Source: JBAZCI01 sp041671025 (GTDB lineage: Bacteria; Patescibacteriota; Patescibacteriia; UBA10025). Taken from it: a DNA stretch of 22,682 nucleotides. Location of the stretch: assembly GCA_041671025.1 (NCBI GenBank), contig JBAZCI010000024.1:1-22682 (forward strand). Direction: 5' to 3'. Below the pieces are notes generated by a model. It was not told the origin of the DNA. It searched no databases and saw only the letters and a list, made by a program, of their open reading frames with translations. Below, one piece after another: positions 7,445 to 12,420 of the stretch (its first letter is position 1; the number at the start of each line of letters is the position of its first letter). The position numbers were made by a program, and so were the translations under genes.

Positions 7445-8146
7445 ATGAATAACCAAAACGGCCCATCCCCAAAGACTCTACCATCTGCGCCTCGCCTTGG
7501 CCTAACCATTATCATTATTCTTATACTCATGATAGTCGGAGCATACCTCTGGTATGCCCGTTCACATCCAGATAGGAACACATCGGCACAAAATCAAAAC
7601 ACAAACACTGCCAACATTGCAAACACACAAGATGTCACGTATGCATTAACCGAAACCAGTACCACTGACGGGCATAAGGAATTTGTCAGTACCGCGTATG
7701 ACTTTTCGTTTATTGCACCAGCAGAATTCAAATACGGTTTTAATGGATCGACACCAGATCCTCAAACCCTCATGATCACTCGACCCAATGCAGATACGAG
7801 TGAAACATCGCATCGAGATACACCGAATGGTTTTAACACTGCAGCTGATGATCGTATGATTGTGAACGTCATGACTAATGATCGACGAATTATGGCAAAC
7901 GACATCACCACTTTTACCTCGTGGTACGACGCGGAATTTCCCACTACCCCCATGAAGCAAGCTCCAACAGTAAAAAACCTGGGCAACAATACCGTATTTG
8001 AAACCATAGAGGCCGACGGCATCGGTTCGTTTGGTCGAAATATATACGTGCTTGGGACTGACTACATTGTACAATTTTCTTCAGACGACGTACCAAAAGA
8101 TGAATTGTACAGCATGGCAGCGACGTTTACATGGACTACTGAATAA
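7445..8146 (+). CDS. Membrane-anchored extracytoplasmic protein of unknown function
   Basis: A 233-residue protein I cannot assign to a named family. There is a short cytoplasmic tail rich in Asn/Pro, one membrane helix at ~18-38 (RLGLTIIIILILMIVGAYLWYA), and an Asn/Thr/Gln-rich linker (40-65). A compact outer domain (~75-233) follows, with alternating beta-like segments such as 'FVSTAYDFSFIAPAEFKYGF' and ending 'YIVQFSSDDVPKDELYSMAATFTW'. The pattern 'Y.FSF..P..F' with a closing 'Y...A.TF.W' resembles small outer-surface beta proteins (PsbP-like) common in Patescibacteria; that likeness is weak. A TATGAT at 7411-7416 is a possible -10. A bidirectional terminator follows 27 bp after the stop. 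Confidence 0.75.
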   Translation: MNNQNGPSPKTLPSAPRLGLTIIIILILMIVGAYLWYARSHPDRNTSAQNQNTNTANIANTQDVTYALTETSTTDGHKEFVSTAYDFSFIAPAEFKYGFNGSTPDPQTLMITRPNADTSETSHRDTPNGFNTAADDRMIVNVMTNDRRIMANDITTFTSWYDAEFPTTPMKQAPTVKNLGNNTVFETIEADGIGSFGRNIYVLGTDYIVQFSSDDVPKDELYSMAATFTWTTE

Positions 8147-8172
8147 ATCTACCCTGTTACCAATAGACATAC

Positions 8173-8200
8173 CAAAAAACCGCATGTGTGCGGTTTTTTC
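8173..8200 (+). terminator. Bidirectional terminator
   Basis: Stem ACCGCA/TGCGGT (8179-8184 with 8189-8194) with loop TGTG, preceded by six A and followed by six T. It ends the anchored-protein gene on + and could end transcripts from the tRNA-Gly region on -. Confidence 0.88.
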
Positions 8201-8230
8201 ATAACTAATCTCATTTTTTGCTCTCGCCAC

Positions 8231-8296
8231 AGCGGGTAGGGAGAATCGTCATACCAGAGGCAGACCCGCCTTTGGCGGAAACTCCCGGCAACAGCT
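8231..8296 (-). pseudogene. 3' half-copy of tRNA-Gly(UCC), interrupted by a 31-bp insertion
   Basis: Bases 8231-8248 match 8322-8339 of the intact tRNA exactly (18/18), and bases 8280-8296 match 8340-8356 exactly (17/17). In the intact gene these two blocks are contiguous. Here 31 bases (8249-8279) separate them. The copy spans discriminator, 3' acceptor strand, T arm and part of the anticodon arm, and lacks the 5' half, so it cannot make a tRNA. Lies 25 bp from the intact gene. Confidence 0.85.
8249..8279. repeat. Double-hairpin insertion element, copy E1 (31 bp)
   Basis: Read on the minus strand it consists of TCCGCC-AAA-GGCGGG (15 bases) followed by a degenerate second unit, TCTGCC-TCTG-GTATGA (16 bases). 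It interrupts the tRNA-Gly copy between G8248 and AACT at 8280. Same size and insertion point as E3. Confidence 0.75.
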
Positions 8297-8313
8297 CCTG
8301 TACATTGACTCCC

Positions 8314-8401
8314 ATTGAGTTAGCGGGTAGGGAGAATCGAACTCCCGGCAACAGCTTGGAAAGCTGTGGTATTACCATTATACGATACCCGCTAACTCAA
8401 T
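8314..8401. repeat. Inverted repeat extending the tRNA-Gly acceptor stem
   Basis: The 16-base arms ATTGAGTTAGCGGGTA (8314-8329) and TACCCGCTAACTCAAT (8386-8401) are perfect complements. Seven pairs are the mature acceptor stem; the other nine join the 5' leader to the 3' trailer, counting the discriminator position. The precursor would therefore carry a 16-bp end helix before processing. Confidence 0.9.
8322..8392 (-). tRNA. tRNA-Gly(UCC)
   Basis: Complete 71-base cloverleaf: acceptor GCGGGTA/TACCCGC, a D arm with TGGTAATAC, anticodon arm ACAGC-TTTCCAA-GCTGT giving anticodon UCC, T arm GGGAG-TTCGATT-CTCCC, and discriminator U. CCA is not encoded (UAA follows). It decodes GGA/GGG. It lies between two broken copies of itself. 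There is no clear promoter; a TTGAGA with a poor -10 lies upstream on the minus strand. Confidence 0.93.
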
Positions 8402-8436
8402 ACGAATTTTTTAAAAGTCTCTCAATACATTGTGAA

Positions 8437-8467
8437 GGAAAGCTGTGGTATTACCAGTATACCCGCT
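8437..8467 (-). pseudogene. 5' half-copy of tRNA-Gly(UCC)
   Basis: Bases 8437-8456 equal 8358-8377 of the intact gene (20/20). The D-arm/acceptor part then resumes after a short deletion and ends in ACCCGCT (8461-8467). Only anticodon arm to 5' end is present. A 14-base remnant (8468-8481, minus-strand TCCGCTATCG...) follows, then AAC, the same right-hand neighbour as at the three clear insertions. Confidence 0.75.
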
Positions 8468-8481
8468 AGGGCGATAGCGGA
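8468..8481. repeat. Possible degraded insertion remnant E4
   Basis: Fourteen bases between CCCGCT and AAC. On the minus strand they begin TCCGCTATCG, as does the second unit of E3. In the intact locus CCCGCT is followed directly by AACT. Short and decayed, so only suggestive. Confidence 0.4.
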
Positions 8482-8490
8482 AACCTTAGC

Positions 8491-8820
8491 TTATGTTTTC
8501 CACAAAAAACGATCCAAGTCAACCCAGTACGCATCATTTCTTTTCCGTACTATAACACCCTCTTTGCGGAGAAGCAATGCTTGCTCGTCTGCAGGATACG
8601 TCAGATTCACTATTGAAATGACACCCTCACGATTAAGAACGCGTTGCCAGGGCACCGTAGGATCGGGCCTTTTTGCCAGGTGGTGGAGCGCCCATCCGAC
8701 CATGCGGGCAGAACGTGGTCTGCCGATATACGCGGCAATTTGACCGTACGTCGCGACCTTTCCACGTGGAACTTTGCGTACCGCCGCATATATTTCATCG
8801 TACAACGAGCGTGGCTTCAT
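8491..8820 (-). CDS. Alkyltransferase-like protein (ATL), MGMT fold without the reactive Cys
   Basis: A 109-residue protein with the DNA-binding domain of O6-alkylguanine-DNA alkyltransferases: 'YDEIYAAVRKVPRGKVATYGQIAAYIGRPRSARMVGWALHHLA', with Arg39 in the place of the family's intercalating arginine finger. The active-site motif, PCHRV in true enzymes, is PWQRV here (residues 57-61), so the acceptor Cys is Trp. That is the defining feature of ATL proteins, which bind O6-alkylguanine and hand the lesion to nucleotide excision repair. The length fits ATLs (~100). The ATG overlaps the patatin-like stop as ATGA, so the two are translationally coupled. A longer frame reaches 8934 but adds no family sequence. 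Confidence 0.92.
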   Translation of the reverse strand: MKPRSLYDEIYAAVRKVPRGKVATYGQIAAYIGRPRSARMVGWALHHLAKRPDPTVPWQRVLNREGVISIVNLTYPADEQALLLRKEGVIVRKRNDAYWVDLDRFLWKT

Positions 8821-9623
8821 AGTGAAAGAGTAATATCCTCCTGCACGCCAAATGCCTCTTTGACCATACGACCCATCTGCATGCATGCGAATTTCAATTT
8901 CTCGGGATTCGTTTCTAGTGTCGATAATTTCCACTCCGCTTTGGGGATATACTCAAATACATCCGTATCGTGTGCGTACATGTTTCTCCAGTACTCCCGA
9001 CGATTATACATGACCACGACATCCGTACAACCAAGCTCACGGGCTTTTTCAACCCGGCGGGGATAGACAGAATTTTTAGTATCCTTATACTTCACGCCGT
9101 TGATGATCGTATATCCGGGATGCAAATAATGCAATGCGGTAGCGGCATGCATGACATCAAAATATTTTTCCGGGTCGATATCTTTTTGGACATGCACAAA
9201 TTCATTTTCCTTTTTTTGAATATTATACAAGGCAACATGCAAACCGGTCGGGGACGAGCGTATCGCATCAACACGAAGCGGCTTTTTGTGTCTCATTACA
9301 TCCACGACATAATCGATATCGACAATCTTCCAAAAACGGAGGGGATTAATAAACCTTCGCCCGATCAGATCGGAAAAATAAATAGTTGTACCGAGATACA
9401 CCTGATCCGCAAGCAAATACGACGCATTGCAAAATCCGGCTGAATTGGTAATAACGTGATCAAATACATGATCTAAGCCCAGTTCGTGCAATGCAATGCA
9501 CGCCCCGGCTCCTCGCACGCCCGTCATTGCGCCCCCGTATAACACCAATCCAAGCGTCCGACCGTCCGTAAACGGCGGCTTTTTACCGGCCCGTGACCAA
9601 ACATGGTTCAAAACTGGATGCAT
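8817..9623 (-). CDS. Patatin-like phospholipase family protein (YjjU-like)
   Basis: A 268-residue alpha/beta protein. The glycine-rich oxyanion loop is 'LYGGAMTGVRGAG' (~26-38). The nucleophile elbow, GxSxG in the family, is 'ITNSAGF': Ser and the last Gly are kept while the first Gly is Thr. The dyad Asp probably lies in 'INGVKYKDTKNSVYP', where the usual DGG is DTK. The 'VMHAATALHYLHPGYTIINGVKYKD' order matches YjjU-type patatins. Catalytic residues are present but their frames are altered, so activity on lipids is plausible, not assured. The ATG at 9623 is chosen because it precedes the domain closely; the frame is open to 9746 and would collide with the divergent gene's promoter. It is coupled to the ATL gene by a 4-base overlap. 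Confidence 0.82.
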   Translation of the reverse strand: MHPVLNHVWSRAGKKPPFTDGRTLGLVLYGGAMTGVRGAGACIALHELGLDHVFDHVITNSAGFCNASYLLADQVYLGTTIYFSDLIGRRFINPLRFWKIVDIDYVVDVMRHKKPLRVDAIRSSPTGLHVALYNIQKKENEFVHVQKDIDPEKYFDVMHAATALHYLHPGYTIINGVKYKDTKNSVYPRRVEKARELGCTDVVVMYNRREYWRNMYAHDTDVFEYIPKAEWKLSTLETNPEKLKFACMQMGRMVKEAFGVQEDITLSL

Positions 9624-9706
9624 ATATCTACCACAATAATAGCTGCTGTATCTGTCGCGAAAGAGATAATATTGTTGCACATTTTCATGAAATATTCCAG
9701 AGAACA

Positions 9707-9715
9707 TGATATGAT
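9707..9715 (+). promoter_or_regulatory. Extended -10 promoter of the small helical protein
   Basis: TGATATGAT, an extended -10 (TGn + TATGAT), lies 22 bases before the ATG at 9738. No -35 is at the right spacing, which extended -10 promoters can do without. The short leader shows no ribosome site. Confidence 0.5.
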
Positions 9716-9737
9716 ACCCGTATACGCAACTACCCCT

Positions 9738-9914
9738 ATGACACAATCAATCGAATCGTGGATCCTCCAGGCACGGTCTGCGGGATACCCCGTCGAACAA
9801 ATTCGGAATGAAATGAAACTGCAAGGCTGGACCGATGACCAGATAGAACTGCTTATTCATACTATGACCGGAATAGAAAACGAAACGCCTCGCGGGAAAA
9901 CACCGAAAAAGTAA
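9738..9914 (+). CDS. Small stand-alone CPR helical-domain protein
   Basis: A 58-residue protein made of one domain: 'SIESWILQARSAGYPVEQIRNEMKLQGWTDDQIELLIHTM' plus a basic tail (GKTPKK). The same domain is the N-terminus of the 965-residue surface protein at 12421 (TITTWLAQARSAGLTNEQISSELRKSGWKDTDIAELL): Q-A-R-S-A-G, E-Q-I, G-W and L-L coincide. In many Patescibacteria I recall this helix-turn-helix-like module at the N-terminus of unrelated membrane proteins, on the cytoplasmic side. Its function is unknown. The start at 9738 is chosen over the frame's earlier ATGs (9603 onward) because the domain begins there and an extended -10 lies between. A terminator follows. Confidence 0.75.
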   Translation: MTQSIESWILQARSAGYPVEQIRNEMKLQGWTDDQIELLIHTMTGIENETPRGKTPKK

Positions 9915-9961
9915 AGACTGTCGCAAAGAAACAGGGCAAGATCACATATTACTCTTGAAAT

Positions 9962-9984
9962 CCGCCTATACCGGCGGTTTTTTT
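9962..9984 (+). terminator. Terminator of the small helical-protein gene
   Basis: CCGCC (9962-9966), loop TATACC, GGCGG (9973-9977), seven T. Lies 48 bp after the stop. Confidence 0.85.
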
Positions 9985-10022
9985 GTCACTTAAAAAAGCG
10001 TGTTCTCTCTTGGCCCCATACC

Positions 10023-10050
10023 TTGACATATCCCCTAGGTGTGCTACACT
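10023..10050 (+). promoter_or_regulatory. Strong sigma70-type promoter of the 3D-domain gene
   Basis: TTGACA (10023-10028), a 16-base spacer ending in TGC, and TACACT (10045-10050), so the -10 is also extended. Transcription should begin near 10057, about 70 bases ahead of the coding start. Confidence 0.8.
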
Positions 10051-10058
10051 ACTCCGTC

Positions 10059-10092
10059 AACCTCCTAAAGCCTAGTAAATAAGGAGGTTTTT
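10059..10092 (+). terminator. Promoter-proximal terminator-like hairpin (attenuator or tiny RNA)
   Basis: AACCTCCT (10059-10066) pairs with AGGAGGTT (10082-10089) across a 15-base loop, followed by a T run to 10092. It begins within a few bases of the predicted transcription start, so most transcripts might end as ~35-base RNAs unless read through. The 3' arm holds a perfect ribosome-binding sequence, AAGGAGG, and the 5' arm its complement. Confidence 0.55.
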
Positions 10093-10127
10093 GATATTCA
10101 GCATAACCATTAATCACGAGCGAACCT

Positions 10128-10631
10128 ATGGTCCGTAAACGCACAAAACGCCGAATTGCATTCGCCCTGAAGCTGGCTATGTGCATCATTATCTGGGAAT
10201 TCACGTTCCCGGGGCACGCGATTGCAGCTGAAAACCAAAATACATATCCCGTCCCAACTATTCTGACAACTTTGCGCATTGAAAACATCGAGCCTTCTGA
10301 AAGGCTACCGCTAAATGCGGACAAGCCCCGTGAACCGGCAACCCGAACCGTCTATCTCAGTATTACCGCCTATTCCTCAACTCCAGATCAAACAGACGGC
10401 GACCCTTTCACTACCGCCTCTGGAAGTACGGTACGAGACGGCATCATAGCCGCTAATTTCCTCCCTATCGGTACGCGGGTCCGCATCCCTGACTACTACG
10501 GCGATAAAATCTTTATCGTTGAAGATCGGATGAATGCGCGCTACTGGTACATGGCGGACATCTGGATGCCATCACGCCAGGAAGCGAAAGAATGGGGAGT
10601 ACGGTACACCAAGCTGGAAGTTCTCGACTAA
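10128..10631 (+). CDS. Secreted 3D-domain (RlpA/MltA-like) protein
   Basis: A 167-residue protein. A basic start (MVRKRTKRR) and hydrophobic stretch (~10-33, ending PGHAIAA) form a signal peptide or anchor. A ~45-residue linker follows, then the 3D domain (~74-167): 'YLSITAYSSTPDQTDGDPFTTASGSTVRDGIIAANFLPIGTRVRIPD', then 'KIFIVEDRMNARYWYMADIWMPS' with the conserved aspartates (V-E-D, A-D-I-W), ending 'WGVRYTKLEVLD'. 3D domains are double-psi beta barrels related to lytic transglycosylases, so a role in peptidoglycan cutting is likely. The ATG has only a weak purine stretch before it. Own promoter and leader hairpin upstream; terminator 7 bases after the stop. Confidence 0.85.
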   Translation: MVRKRTKRRIAFALKLAMCIIIWEFTFPGHAIAAENQNTYPVPTILTTLRIENIEPSERLPLNADKPREPATRTVYLSITAYSSTPDQTDGDPFTTASGSTVRDGIIAANFLPIGTRVRIPDYYGDKIFIVEDRMNARYWYMADIWMPSRQEAKEWGVRYTKLEVLD

Positions 10632-10637
10632 CTACTC

Positions 10638-10669
10638 CAAAACAGGCCTTCGCAAGATGGCCTGTTTTG
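10638..10669 (+). terminator. Terminator of the 3D-domain gene
   Basis: Perfect 11-bp stem CAAAACAGGCC/GGCCTGTTTTG (10638-10648 with 10659-10669) with a 10-base loop; the T run is inside the stem. Confidence 0.8.
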
Positions 10670-10706
10670 ATGTATGCTTAGGATATATTATTAACATGCT
10701 ATCTCT

Positions 10707-11468
10707 ATGGAGTTCTTTACAGTGTTTATTCTCCTGGTTGTATTCTTTATCATTATCGGACTCCGCGTCGTCGACCAATACCAGCGTGGTGTTATTTTGA
10801 CACTGGGTAAATATACGGGTACCCGTATGCCGGGGCTGGGATGGATCTTTCCGGGAATCCAGCGCATGACAAAAGTTGATCTTCGCGTCACAACGACGGA
10901 TATTCCTCAGCAAGAGGTGATTACCCGGGACAACGTACCTGTAGGCATTAACGCTGTTGTCTATTTTCAGGTAGAATCTGCTGAGTATGCGATTTTGAAT
11001 ATCAAAGACTACACACTTGCCGTTTCGCAATATGCCCAAGCAGCACTTCGCGATGTCGTCGGCAGTATTGAACTGGACTCCCTGCTCTCTGAACGTGAAA
11101 AAACAGCCGAGGAGATTAAAAAGATCGTCGATGAAGCGACTAAAGCGTGGGGCCTCAATGTGACCGACATCAAAATCCAGGACATCGAACTTCCTGCAGA
11201 TATGAAACGCGTCATGGCTAAACAGGCCGAATCGGAACGCGAACGCCGCGCGGTCATTATTAAAGCCGAGGGCGAATTTACCGCAGCTGAAAAACTTGCT
11301 CAGGCAGCAGAGCGGCTCGGCCGAGTACCGGGCGGATTAAGTCTCCGGACACTTTCAACAATAGAAAAAATCAATCCGGATCCGTCAAAGACCGTCATCT
11401 TCGCACTGCCGGTTGAATTCATGGAAGGGTTCAAATCCCTTGCCCAGCACTTCAGCAAGGACAAGTAG
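10707..11468 (+). CDS. SPFH/band-7 protein, slipin type
   Basis: A 253-residue protein. An N-terminal hydrophobic hairpin or helix (1-21) is followed by the band-7 domain: 'VVDQYQRGVILTLGKYTGTRMPGLGWIFPGIQRMTKVDLRVTTTDIPQQEVITRDNVPVGINAVVYFQV', then 'LRDVVGSIELDSLLSEREKTAEEIKKIVDEATKAWGLNVTDIKIQDIELPADMKRVMAKQAESERERRA'. This is a near-canonical slipin (stomatin-like) sequence of normal length. Slipins form membrane-bound oligomers; bacterial ones often pair with a NfeD protease partner, which is absent next to it here. Its stop is 1 base from the stop of the convergent HPS-like gene, with no terminator between. Confidence 0.92.
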   Translation: MEFFTVFILLVVFFIIIGLRVVDQYQRGVILTLGKYTGTRMPGLGWIFPGIQRMTKVDLRVTTTDIPQQEVITRDNVPVGINAVVYFQVESAEYAILNIKDYTLAVSQYAQAALRDVVGSIELDSLLSEREKTAEEIKKIVDEATKAWGLNVTDIKIQDIELPADMKRVMAKQAESERERRAVIIKAEGEFTAAEKLAQAAERLGRVPGGLSLRTLSTIEKINPDPSKTVIFALPVEFMEGFKSLAQHFSKDK

Positions 11469-11469
11469 A

Positions 11470-12180
11470 CTACCTGATCTGCGAAAGAAAACCTTCAATA
11501 AGCGCCACCGTCTCGGTGGTGCTTTGATATACTGATTTCCAAATGACCACAATATCGGCGTCATTAAAAATGGCGCTTTGTACCTCGCGCAACGTATCTC
11601 CCCCGGCAATCGCAATCATAATATTATAATTGCCCTTAATTCTGCGTATCTCATGCAAGGGAAGCATTTTTTGCTTGTTATAGTGCTCTTCATCCACGCC
11701 GCGGTGAAGAATGACGACTTTCGGAGGTTTCTTCAATAGCCGTAAAACCGACAAGGGAAAATCGACATTCATCATGTCTATCATCGCATCGAGCCCTTCA
11801 CGTTCGCACCCTTCAATAAATGAATTGAGTGTTTCTATCGGCGCGGTCCCCAAAGCAACCGCCGCATTCGCCCCGCCACGCGCCGCTATTTCAACTTCCG
11901 TTGCGCCCCGGTCCATGGTTTTTAAATCGGCGACTACATACGGTAACACATTTGAGGATTCAGCACCGGCGGTTGAGGGGCGCGGCGGCTTTGACATTCC
12001 GGCAACAAACGTATTCATGATCAGTCCAAAAAGTGTGGAGGGCTGTGCACGGGAGGGAGTGGCGGAAATGCCCAGCAAACGTTGGACAAATAAATCACGC
12101 ACCCGTCGAATGCCGGCCTCACCATACCGTTTAATCATCGGTGTACCGACTTCAACAATTATACGATCATTTTTTGGCAA
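11470..12180 (-). CDS. Hexulose-6-phosphate synthase-like (HUMPS/OMPDC) protein, main open frame
   Basis: A 236-residue frame read from a TTG at 12180. It holds the barrel of the OMP-decarboxylase/hexulose-phosphate-synthase superfamily: 'RIIVEVGTPMIKRYGEAGIRRVRD' (strand 2), 'YVVADLKTMDRGATEVEIAARGGANAAVAL' with the D-x-K-x-x-D catalytic motif, 'DAMIDMMNVDFPLSVLRLL', 'PKVVILHRGVDEE' and 'IMIAIAGGDTLREVQSAIFNDADIVVIWKSVY'. In archaea and CPR such enzymes join or split formaldehyde and ribulose 5-phosphate, giving a route to pentoses. Residues ~37-80 are a Pro/Ser-rich insert not usual in the family. The first barrel strand is missing and lies in another frame (12159-12353), so the gene appears frameshifted. 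Confidence 0.8.
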   Translation of the reverse strand: MPKNDRIIVEVGTPMIKRYGEAGIRRVRDLFVQRLLGISATPSRAQPSTLFGLIMNTFVAGMSKPPRPSTAGAESSNVLPYVVADLKTMDRGATEVEIAARGGANAAVALGTAPIETLNSFIEGCEREGLDAMIDMMNVDFPLSVLRLLKKPPKVVILHRGVDEEHYNKQKMLPLHEIRRIKGNYNIMIAIAGGDTLREVQSAIFNDADIVVIWKSVYQSTTETVALIEGFLSQIR

Positions 12181-12353
12181 AGACTAATAATCTTTGCCGC
12201 CTCTTCCAGCGTATTATTCAGTGCTACTTGCAAGTAGCGTTTTTTTGGATTCAACCCCGTGTGTGATCCCGGTCTCATGGATAAAGTATACTCGATTTTA
12301 TCAAAACTATACATATCTACTTCCATGAAACATGGCGCACTTTTTGCTAACAT
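12159..12353 (-). pseudogene. Detached N-terminus of the HPS-like gene (frameshift)
   Basis: This frame encodes 'PKKRYLQVALNNTLEEAAKIISLCQK' and stops. That is the normal first strand and helix of hexulose-6-phosphate synthases (LQVALD...LEEA). The next expected sequence, NDRIIVEVGTP, continues in the -1 frame at the A6 run (12166-12171 region), where TGC-CAA-AAA-ATG gives the stop. One more A would join the two. Possible starts are 12353 or 12314 (MYSFDKIEYTLS). Confidence 0.8.
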
Positions 12354-12365
12354 AACACATAAATA

Positions 12366-12394
12366 TTGACTTTCTCGAGATTTTCTGATATAAT
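12366..12394 (+). promoter_or_regulatory. Consensus promoter of the 965-residue surface protein
   Basis: TTGACT (12366-12371), a 17-base spacer ending in TGA, and perfect TATAAT (12389-12394), so it is also an extended -10. Predicted start ~12401; the 20-base leader is A-rich and has no Shine-Dalgarno sequence. Confidence 0.88.
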
Positions 12395-12420
12395 ATACAT
12401 ACTAACCAAAAAAAATAATT

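Noticed and set aside
8218..8743. Short + strand frames over the tRNA-Gly locus and ATL gene
   Set aside because: They overlap a tRNA, its fragments or a well-supported gene on the other strand and resemble nothing.
9961..9984. Another member of the TCCGCC/GGCGG element family
   Set aside because: It has the right ends by chance of stem composition, but only one hairpin, a T7 run and a position just after a gene: an ordinary terminator.
12155..12180. Classical programmed -1 frameshift heptamer in the HPS-like gene
   Set aside because: The in-frame codons CAA-AAA-ATG do not form an X-XXY-YYZ heptamer and I see no ribosome-site stimulator or clear downstream stem; simple homopolymer error or mutation is more likely.
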